From NCBI GenBank assembly GCA_040509055.1, contig JBEVLT010000337.1, positions 1 to 29,985 of the forward strand: a stretch of DNA of 29,985 nucleotides, written 5' to 3'. Source of the stretch: JAJKIP01 sp040509055. Its GTDB lineage: Bacteria > Bacteroidota > Bacteroidia > Chitinophagales > Chitinophagaceae. Shown one piece after another: positions 23,262 through 29,985 of the stretch; the stretch's first letter is position 1, and each line of letters starts with the position of its first letter. A program made the translations under genes and the position numbers. The notes under the pieces are model-generated. The model had not been told where the DNA came from, did not search any database, and was given only the letters and a program-made list of their open reading frames with translations.

Positions 23262-26200
23262 TTATTTATATAACCAAACCCGCATCAGCGATAACAACTG
23301 ATCGATCTTTACTGGTTTGGTGATATAATCAGACGCACCTGCCTCGATACACTTTTCCCGGTCGCCTTTCATGGCCTTGGCGGTCACGGCTATGATGGGA
23401 AGACCGGTATTCTTATGTTCGCGGCGGATCTTTTGCGTGGTTTCGTACCCGTCCATTTCCGGCATCATGATGTCCATGAGTACGATATCTATATCTTGAT
23501 TCTCTTCGAGAATGTGCATGGCCTCCTGGCCGCTTTCTGCGGTGATGGTCCGGATGTTGTACCGTTCAAAAGCTGTCGTGAGGGCAAAGAGGTTGCGTAC
23601 GTCGTCGTCTACTACCAGCACTTTTTTATTTGTCAGCACATCGTTCTTCGAGCGCAGGTTTTCGATCAGCTTACGCTTTTCGGGCAGCAGGTTCTTGTGG
23701 TCGATATGCAGCAGCATGACGGTTTCTTCCAGCAGCAGGTCCAGCGATGTCACATCCTTCAGCAGGATGCGGTTGGCATACTGCTTTAGTTGTGTCCGCT
23801 CTTTGGGCGAAAAATCCTTGGCAGAATAGACCAGTACCGGCGTGTTGGGCGTCTTGCTCGTATTGCTGACCTCGGTCACCAGTTCCAGCCCGCCGATATC
23901 GGGCAGCATATAATCCACGATGATGCAGTCGTAGTCCTTTTCGCGTACCTGCTCCAGTGCCTTTGTTCCCGAATCAACGATTTCAATATCGATCAGCTCG
24001 CCGTTTTCCAGTATCCTGGCGATATGGGAAGAATCCAGCTCATTGTCTTCAACGATCAGCAGCCGTTTTTGCCGTACGGCATCGTAGGTTACGATATCGG
24101 AAAGCAGCATGTCCAGCGCCTGGCTTTTCAGCGGTTTCAGGTGAAAGCTTCGGGCGCCGCGGTGCATGGCCAGCAGCCGGTTTTCTTCACCCGAGATCAG
24201 GTGTACGGGAATATGCCTGAAATTGATATCGTTTTTGAACAGGTCCAGTATCCGCCAGCCGCTGGCATCCGGTAGTTTCACATCCAGCGTCACGGCAATG
24301 GGATTGTACTTGTTCACAAGGTCGAATACATCCCCGAAGCCTGTAGCCATTACTACCTTCAGCCCTCGTTCGTGTGCCTTGTCGGCAATGATCTTTCCAA
24401 ACCGGAGATCGTCTTCGATCACCAGGACTACTTTATCGCCTGTTATAATATTGTTCCGGTCGTCGCCTACGTCGTTGATGATCTCGTTCAGCGCATCGAG
24501 GTCCTTGGTCTCGCTTACCTTGATGGTGGGTACCGATTGCAAGGCTGTGCTTTCTTCACCCTCAGCCAGCTTGTATTCAATCACCTTCAGGTTACTTTGT
24601 TTTTCCCTTTTCATCGTGACCGGTTTGTACTCGATAGGGAGGAACAATGTGAAGGTGCTGCCGTAACCGGCTTCGCTCTGCAGCTCGATGGAACCGCCGA
24701 GCAGGTCGGCAAGGCCACGGCTGATCGAAAGCCCCAAACCGGTGCCGCCGTATTTGCGGCTGGTGGATCCTTCGGCCTGCTGGAAGGCTTCGAAAATGAT
24801 ATTCTGCTTGTCTTTGGAAATACCGATACCTGTATCCCTGATTTCAAATGCCACCACTCTTTTGGCGGCTTCCAGGTTTGAATTGCTTTGCCGCCAGTTA
24901 TGGTTGGCTTCGTAGATCCTGAGCTGTACCTCGCCTTTTTCCGTGAACTTGAAGGCGTTCGACAGCAGGTTTTTCAGGATCTGGTTAAGCCGCTGCACGT
25001 CCGTTTCCAGGGTTGACGGCAGCTTGTCATCCAGGTCGATGCTGAACCGCAGGTTTTTGTTTTCAGAGATATGTTTGAAGGTCGTTTCCACGAACGTAAC
25101 GACATCGTGGAACTGCAGGTTGACGAAATCGGTGGAAATATATCCCGACTCGATCTTCGAAAGGTCGAGTATGTCGTTGATCAGCTGGATCAGGTCATCG
25201 CCGCAGCTATGGATGGTTTTTGCGTAGCTCACCTGCTTTTCGGTCAGGTTGCCGTCGTAGTTTTCATACAATTGCTGGGCAAGGATCAGCAGCGAATTCA
25301 GCGGCGTGCGTAGCTCGTGCGACATATTGGCCAGGAACTCCGATTTGTATTTCGAGGTAAGCTGCAGCTGTTCTGCCTTTTCTTCCAGCGACAGCCTGGC
25401 TTCTTCCACTTCTTTGTTCTTGGCCTCTACCTCTTCTTTTTGCTTTACCAGCAGGTGGGCCTTGTCCTGCAGCTCTTCGTTGGTCCTTCTCAGCTCTTCG
25501 GTCAGCGATTGCGATTGCACCAGCAGGCTCTCGGTCCGGGTATTTGCTTCGATGGTATTTAATACGATACCAATACTTTCTGTCAGCTGGCTCAGGAAGT
25601 CGAGGTGCGTTTCGCTGAAGGTGTCGAAAGAGGCCAGTTCGATAACAGCCTTGATCTCTTTTTCGAACAGTACCGGCAGTACGATCAGGTTTACCGGCGA
25701 GGCCTTGCCCAGTCCTGACCCGATCTTGATATAGTTCTTCGGTACATTGGTCAGCAGGATACGCTCTTTTTCCAGGGCGCATTGTCCCACCAGCCCTTCG
25801 CCAAGGGCGAATTCCCTGGCGGTTTTTACTTCGTCGCCGAAGGCGTAGGCTGCAAATAATTTCAGCTTGGGGTTTTTGAAGTTATCATCCTGCTCCAGGA
25901 TATAGAACATCCCTTTTTGCGCTTTTACTACCTGTGCCAGCTCGGAAAGGATACGCCGCGTCACGGTGTTCAGGTCTTTTTGTCCCTGCAGCATCTGGGT
26001 GAACTTGGCCAGGTTCGATTTCAGCCAATCCTGTTCCTGGTTGCGAAGCGTGGTTTCTTTCAGGTTCGCGATCATTTGGTTGATGGTATCCTTCAGTTCC
26101 TCCACCTCGCCTTTGGCTTCCACGCGGATCATCTGGGTCAGATCGCCCTTGGTTACCGCAGAAGCCACTTCGGAGATGGCCCGTACCTGCGTGGTCAGGT

Positions 26201-29200
26201 TTTCTGCCAGCTGGTTTACGTTCTCCGTCAGGTTTTTCCAGATGCCCGATGCGCCGGGTACCGATGACTGGCCACCCAATCTTCCTTCCACACCCACCTC
26301 GCGGGCCACGTTGGTTACCTGGTCGGCAAACACGGCAAGGGTATCGATCATTTCATTAATCGTATCGATCAGCTGCGCCACCTCGCCGCGGGATACAATG
26401 GATAGTTTTTGTTTCAGGTTGCCGGTGGCTACCGCCGTTACAACTTTGGCAATACCCCGTACCTGGTTGGTCAGGTTGGATGCCATCATGTTTACCGAGT
26501 CGGTCAGGTCCTTCCAGGTACCGGCCACGCCCTGCACTTCGGCCTGTCCGCCCAGCTTACCTTCTGTGCCTACCTCACGTGCCACCCTCGTTACCTCGAA
26601 GGCAAAAGAGTTGAGCTGGTCCACCATCGTATTGATGGTATTTTTCAGGTCGAATATCTCGCCCTTTACGTCGATGGTTACTTTCTTGGTCAGGTCGCCC
26701 GAGGCAACGGCCTTGGTTACTTCGGCAATATTCCGTACCTGGTCGGTGAGGTTACCGGTCATCTGGTTTACCGAGTCGGTCAGGTCCTTCCAGGTACCGG
26801 CTACACCAGGCACAAAGGCCTGTCCGCCGAGCTTACCGTCCGTACCCACTTCACGTGCCACACGGGTCACCTCCGAGGCAAAGGCGCGCAGCTGGTCCAC
26901 CATGGTATTCAGGGTTTCTTTCAGCTGCAGGATTTCGCCGCGAACGTCCACGGTAATTTTTCTGGACATGTCGCCGTTGGCCACGGCGATCGCCACTTCG
27001 GCGATATTCCGTACCTGGCCCGTAAGGTTGGAAGCCATCTGGTTTACCGAGTCGGTCAGGTCTTTCCAGGTACCGCCTACGCCGGGTACGTTGGCCTGAC
27101 CGCCCAATTTGCCTTCTGTACCCACTTCGCGGGCCACGCGGGTTACTTCGGAAGCAAAGGCGCGGAGCTGCTCCACCATGGTATTGATGGTGTTCTTCAG
27201 TTCCAGGATTTCGCCTTTCACGTCCACCTCGATCTTGCGCGAAAGGTCACCGTTGGCTACCGCGGTGGTTACTTCGGCAATATTTCTTACCTGCGAGGTC
27301 AGGTTCGATGCCATTTTATTTACCGAGTCGGTCAGGTCTTTCCAGAGGCCTTCCACGCCTGGCACATCGGCCTGACCGCCGAGCTTACCTTCACTGCCCA
27401 CTTCCCGCGCCACGCGAAATACTTCCGAGCCAAATGAATTCAACTGGTCCACCATCGTATTGATGGTATTCTTTAATTCAAGGATCTCGCCTTTTACGTC
27501 CACGGTGATCTTCCTGGACAGGTCGCCCTTGGCCACCGCAGTGGTCACTTCGGCGATATTGCGCACCTGTGCCGTCAGGTTCGATCCCATCTGGTTCACG
27601 GAATCGGTCAGGTCTTTCCAGGTACCACCTACGCCCTGTACCTTGGCCTGCCCGCCCAGCTTACCTTCGGTACCCACTTCCAGCGCCACCCGGGTTACTT
27701 CAGAAGCAAAGGAGTTGAGCTGGTCCACCATCGTATTGATGGTATTTTTCAGTTCCAGGATTTCTCCTGCAACGTTTACTGTAATTTTTTTGGACAGGTC
27801 GCCCGTGGCCACCGCAGTGGTTACATCGGCGATATTCCGTACCTGGGCCGTCAGGTTGGAGGCCATCTGGTTCACCGACTCCGTCAGGTCTTTCCAGGTA
27901 CCGCCCACATCCTGCACACGGGCCTGTCCGCCGAGCTTACCTTCGGTGCCTACTTCCAGCGCCACCCGGGTTACTTCCGATGCAAAGGAGTTGAGCTGGT
28001 CCACCATCGTATTGATGGTATTTTTCAATTCCAGGATCTCACCTTTTACATCCACGGTGATCTTCCTGGACAGGTCACCCCTGGCTACCGCGGTAGTTAC
28101 TTCAGCGATATTGCGTACCTGTGCCGTCAGGTTCGATCCCATCTGGTTGACCGATTCGGTCAGGTCCTTCCATACACCACCCACACCTTTTACCGTTGCC
28201 TGTCCGCCGAGTTTACCTTCACTGCCCACTTCCCGCGCCACACGCGTTACCTCGGCAGAGAAGGAGTTGAGCTGGTCCACCATCGTATTGATGGTATTTT
28301 TCAATTCGAGTATCTCACCTTTTACGTCCACGGTGATCTTCCGCGACAGGTCGCCCCTGGCCACGGCCGTGGTTACCTCGGCGATATTCCGCACCTGCCC
28401 GGTGAGGTTGGAGGCCATCTGGTTCACCGAGTCGGTCAGGTCTTTCCAGGTACCGCCGATCCCTTTCACTTCGGCCTGCCCGCCGAGTTTACCTTCTGTA
28501 CCTACTTCCAGCGCTACCCGCGTTACCTCTGAAGAGAAGGAGTTGAGCTGGTCCACCATGGTATTGATGGTGTTTTTCAGCTCCAGGATTTCACCCTGTA
28601 CGTCTACGGTGATCTTTTTACGCAGGTCGCCCTTGGCTACCGCGGTCGTCACTTCGGCAATGTTCCGCACCTGGTCGGTCAGGTTGCCTGCCATCTGGTT
28701 CACGGAGTCGGTGAGGTCTTTCCATACACCGGCTACGCCTTTTACCTTGGCCTGCCCGCCCAGCTTGCCCTCGCTGCCCACTTCGCGCGCCACGCGGGTT
28801 ACCTCCATGGAGAACAGGTTCAACTGTTTTACCATGTCATTTACCTCGGCAGCGATCCGGGCAAACTCACCCTGCAGGGCATGATCGCCGATCTTGAGCG
28901 GCATTTCCTGCGAGAGATTGCCCTTTGCTACCGAGCTGATTACGTGGGCTATTTCAATGGTAGGGTGTACCAGGTCCGATATCAGGCTGTTGATGGAATC
29001 CACGCCGGTATCCCAGGAGCCCCTCGCTGTCCCGGGCAGCTCCACTCGGTGGTTCAGGTGGCCCTTCTTGCCGATGGTATTTCTTGCCAGCGTGAGCTGC
29101 TGCACGAAAGTTTCGTTCAGTGAAATGATATCGTTGAGCATATCACAGATCTTGCCGCTGATGCCCAGCTTGTCTACTGGCATCCGTACGGCAAAGTTCC

Positions 29201-29387
29201 CGTTCCGTACTTCGGAGAGTACTTTCAGCAGCTCACGGTTATCCAATTCGTCCGGGTCATACTCGCTGGCCGTCATGCGGTGAGTCGTGCTTCCGTTTTT
29301 TTTCCTGGCTGAAGTGCCGTTGGAAAGCAGGCCGGTATCGACCTCAGCAGTAACGGCAGCCGGCTGCTGTTTGGGCTTTTTTTTCAT
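23262..29387 (-). CDS. Giant soluble poly-HAMP hybrid histidine kinase (HAMP array-GAF-HisKA-HATPase-3xREC)
   Basis: 2041 residues with no signal or membrane helix. Residues about 50-1115 hold some 23 HAMP-like modules of two alternating kinds: one type VRNIAEVTTAVAKGDL, 12 copies, and one type EVTRVAREVGTEGKLGGQA, 11 copies. Each pair spans 92 residues. A GAF domain follows (about 1135-1285), then a coiled coil (1290-1345), HisKA with His1357 in NMSHELRTPLN, and HATPase_c (DTGIG at 1518, GTGLGLS at 1548). Three receivers end the protein: Asp1702 in TLDVKLPD, Asp1825 in IIVDYMLPD and Asp1972 in LMDIMMPEMDG. This architecture resembles fungal group III (Nik1/Os-1) kinases, but with far more HAMP units. 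HAMP arrays pass conformational signals; here the stimulus must be cytoplasmic. The downstream receiver-kinase is six bases away. An ATG start with a Lys-rich N-terminus is used. Confidence 0.93.
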   Translation of the reverse strand: MKKKPKQQPAAVTAEVDTGLLSNGTSARKKNGSTTHRMTASEYDPDELDNRELLKVLSEVRNGNFAVRMPVDKLGISGKICDMLNDIISLNETFVQQLTLARNTIGKKGHLNHRVELPGTARGSWDTGVDSINSLISDLVHPTIEIAHVISSVAKGNLSQEMPLKIGDHALQGEFARIAAEVNDMVKQLNLFSMEVTRVAREVGSEGKLGGQAKVKGVAGVWKDLTDSVNQMAGNLTDQVRNIAEVTTAVAKGDLRKKITVDVQGEILELKNTINTMVDQLNSFSSEVTRVALEVGTEGKLGGQAEVKGIGGTWKDLTDSVNQMASNLTGQVRNIAEVTTAVARGDLSRKITVDVKGEILELKNTINTMVDQLNSFSAEVTRVAREVGSEGKLGGQATVKGVGGVWKDLTESVNQMGSNLTAQVRNIAEVTTAVARGDLSRKITVDVKGEILELKNTINTMVDQLNSFASEVTRVALEVGTEGKLGGQARVQDVGGTWKDLTESVNQMASNLTAQVRNIADVTTAVATGDLSKKITVNVAGEILELKNTINTMVDQLNSFASEVTRVALEVGTEGKLGGQAKVQGVGGTWKDLTDSVNQMGSNLTAQVRNIAEVTTAVAKGDLSRKITVDVKGEILELKNTINTMVDQLNSFGSEVFRVAREVGSEGKLGGQADVPGVEGLWKDLTDSVNKMASNLTSQVRNIAEVTTAVANGDLSRKIEVDVKGEILELKNTINTMVEQLRAFASEVTRVAREVGTEGKLGGQANVPGVGGTWKDLTDSVNQMASNLTGQVRNIAEVAIAVANGDMSRKITVDVRGEILQLKETLNTMVDQLRAFASEVTRVAREVGTDGKLGGQAFVPGVAGTWKDLTDSVNQMTGNLTDQVRNIAEVTKAVASGDLTKKVTIDVKGEIFDLKNTINTMVDQLNSFAFEVTRVAREVGTEGKLGGQAEVQGVAGTWKDLTDSVNMMASNLTNQVRGIAKVVTAVATGNLKQKLSIVSRGEVAQLIDTINEMIDTLAVFADQVTNVAREVGVEGRLGGQSSVPGASGIWKNLTENVNQLAENLTTQVRAISEVASAVTKGDLTQMIRVEAKGEVEELKDTINQMIANLKETTLRNQEQDWLKSNLAKFTQMLQGQKDLNTVTRRILSELAQVVKAQKGMFYILEQDDNFKNPKLKLFAAYAFGDEVKTAREFALGEGLVGQCALEKERILLTNVPKNYIKIGSGLGKASPVNLIVLPVLFEKEIKAVIELASFDTFSETHLDFLSQLTESIGIVLNTIEANTRTESLLVQSQSLTEELRRTNEELQDKAHLLVKQKEEVEAKNKEVEEARLSLEEKAEQLQLTSKYKSEFLANMSHELRTPLNSLLILAQQLYENYDGNLTEKQVSYAKTIHSCGDDLIQLINDILDLSKIESGYISTDFVNLQFHDVVTFVETTFKHISENKNLRFSIDLDDKLPSTLETDVQRLNQILKNLLSNAFKFTEKGEVQLRIYEANHNWRQSNSNLEAAKRVVAFEIRDTGIGISKDKQNIIFEAFQQAEGSTSRKYGGTGLGLSISRGLADLLGGSIELQSEAGYGSTFTLFLPIEYKPVTMKREKQSNLKVIEYKLAEGEESTALQSVPTIKVSETKDLDALNEIINDVGDDRNNIITGDKVVLVIEDDLRFGKIIADKAHERGLKVVMATGFGDVFDLVNKYNPIAVTLDVKLPDASGWRILDLFKNDINFRHIPVHLISGEENRLLAMHRGARSFHLKPLKSQALDMLLSDIVTYDAVRQKRLLIVEDNELDSSHIARILENGELIDIEIVDSGTKALEQVREKDYDCIIVDYMLPDIGGLELVTEVSNTSKTPNTPVLVYSAKDFSPKERTQLKQYANRILLKDVTSLDLLLEETVMLLHIDHKNLLPEKRKLIENLRSKNDVLTNKKVLVVDDDVRNLFALTTAFERYNIRTITAESGQEAMHILEENQDIDIVLMDIMMPEMDGYETTQKIRREHKNTGLPIIAVTAKAMKGDREKCIEAGASDYITKPVKIDQLLSLMRVWLYK
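26187..28670 (-). repeat. Nine tandem 276-base repeats encoding HAMP module pairs
   Basis: Nine in-register units of exactly 92 codons (residues 240-1067) each encode a pair of HAMP-like modules. For example, the segment for WKDLTDSVNQM recurs every 276 bases (around 26494 and again around 26770). Amino-acid identity between units is high, mostly differing at positions 18-22 and 66-72 of each unit, while codons differ more. The array could shrink or grow by recombination. The long + strand reading frames across it are by-products of the repetition and the GC pattern. Confidence 0.85.
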
Positions 29388-29411
29388 GGTATTCGGGTTG
29401 AGGGGCAGTAT

Positions 29412-29419
29412 TAAATTTA
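29412..29419 (-). promoter_or_regulatory. Weak candidate promoter box for the kinase genes
   Basis: On the minus strand this reads TAAATTTA, one base from TAnnTTTG, 24 bases upstream of the kinase start codon. No convincing -33 element was found. The rest of the 146-base divergent gap (29388-29533) is AT-rich and contains a short GCAG/CTGC inverted repeat at 29480-29489 but nothing else I can name. Confidence 0.25.
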
Positions 29420-29533
29420 TAGAGGCGTGATCGTTGTTGGTTGCAATCAGAAGCTACGTCATTGGAAATTATTAAAAAAGCAGTTCTGCGGGTAAAAAAA
29501 TTCCTATTTTCATCTTAAATCTTATACAAAACT

Positions 29534-29965
29534 GTGCCACCCGGACAAGCCCCCCAGGATGTCGCTCCACCCCAAAATTCTTCCCGGTTTATCCTGCTCG
29601 GGGAGGACGATATCGACGACGAAGAATTACTGAAAGAAATTTTCCTGACGATCGATCCGGCCTTGTCGCTGGTATTCGTCAACAATGGCCGAAAGATACT
29701 TACAGCTCTCGGTACAGCTACCTCATTGCCCTGCCTGATCGTGCTGGATTACAACATGCCGGAGCTGAACGGGGCGGAGATGCTGGCAGAACTGGAAAAG
29801 GATCCGCGGTATGACCAGGTGCCCAAGATCATCTGGAGCACATCAGGAGCGGAAAAATATAAAAATCTTTGCCTGGGGCTCGGTGCGCGGGATTATATTA
29901 CCAAGCCTTCAAGTGTAAGGGAATTGACGGAAGCTGCACGATATATGCTTTCCTTTTGCCGGTAA
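29534..29965 (+). CDS. Single-domain response regulator (CheY/Rcp1-like)
   Basis: 143 residues forming a lone receiver domain: acidic pocket Glu24/Asp25/Asp26 in LLGEDDIDDE, phospho-acceptor Asp72 in IVLDYNMPELNG, Thr/Ser switch in WSTSG and Lys124 in YITKPSS. No DNA-binding output domain is attached, so it acts by protein contact or as a phosphate shuttle. The longer insertion after the acidic pocket is typical of Rcp1-like regulators that partner soluble kinases. Start is GTG at 29534; no in-frame ATG lies near. It is transcribed divergently from the poly-HAMP kinase across a 146-base gap, so it is a likely partner of that kinase or of the receiver-kinase downstream of it. Confidence 0.85.
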   Translation: MPPGQAPQDVAPPQNSSRFILLGEDDIDDEELLKEIFLTIDPALSLVFVNNGRKILTALGTATSLPCLIVLDYNMPELNGAEMLAELEKDPRYDQVPKIIWSTSGAEKYKNLCLGLGARDYITKPSSVRELTEAARYMLSFCR

Positions 29966-29985
29966 CTAAATATAATCCCGTATTC

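Noticed and set aside
22653..23273. A + strand 206-codon frame opposite the receiver-kinase gene.
   Set aside because: It is the complement of a gene with clear receiver, HisKA and HATPase motifs, and its own translation shows no recognisable domain.
25966..28884. Long + strand reading frames (342, 377 and 474 codons) across the kinase gene.
   Set aside because: They lie antisense to the HAMP repeats, have repetitive low-quality protein sequence (Ser/Pro/Thr/Arg-rich) that mirrors the 276-base repeat, and match no family; the minus-strand kinase explains the region fully.

Overview
The window looks like a chromosomal segment of a plant-polysaccharide-degrading Bacteroidota, most likely of the Chitinophagaceae type. 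The reasons are the mix of GH106, GH127, GH2 and DUF5703 enzymes, TAnnTTTG-type promoter boxes, the cupin-type AraC regulator, a SatD/DUF3307 pair and a giant soluble poly-HAMP hybrid kinase. This is inferred from gene content only. No rRNA, tRNA, insertion sequence, phage gene or CRISPR array was seen, and no gene-free stretch exceeds 200 bases.

Region 1 (2-17980, all + strand) is a carbohydrate catabolic cluster. It starts with a GH127 enzyme cut by the left edge. A RuBisCO-like protein follows and abuts a DUF1537 acid-sugar kinase. After a 194-base gap with a candidate promoter comes a tight run of seven genes with gaps of 22 bases or less: a one-cysteine Asp/Glu-racemase homologue, a BASS-type transporter, a GH2 beta-galactosidase-like enzyme, a clan-F-like beta-propeller glycosidase, an AraA-type sugar isomerase, a GH106 alpha-L-rhamnosidase and a DUF5703 (GH95-like) protein. 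Four of the hydrolases have export signals, whereas the RuBisCO-like protein, kinase, racemase homologue and isomerase look cytoplasmic. The arrangement suggests that a plant glycan, possibly a pectin side chain, is cut in the periplasm, a sugar or sugar acid is imported, and the product is isomerised, phosphorylated and decarboxylated or cleaved. The RuBisCO-like/DUF1537 pair is the known signature of 3-oxo-isoapionate (D-apiose) catabolism, but the upstream apiose enzymes are not in the window, so the substrate is open.

Region 2 (18012-20503) holds a convergent SGNH sialate-O-acetylesterase-type gene and a divergent AraC regulator, which probably belong to the same utilisation locus.

Region 3 (20504-21965) is a separate two-gene unit, SatD plus DUF3307. 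Three palindromes at exactly 29-base spacing precede it, and the last overlaps a perfect TAnnTTTG box. SatD reads as a class III nucleotide-cyclase-like domain fused to a C-terminal helix-turn-helix. DUF3307 is a membrane protein with paired His/Asp motifs. This is the best candidate here for an undescribed regulatory system.

Region 4 (21975-29965) is a signalling island. A 2041-residue soluble kinase with about 23 HAMP-like modules, a GAF domain and three receivers is followed by a receiver-histidine kinase in the same transcription unit. A single-domain response regulator is transcribed divergently.
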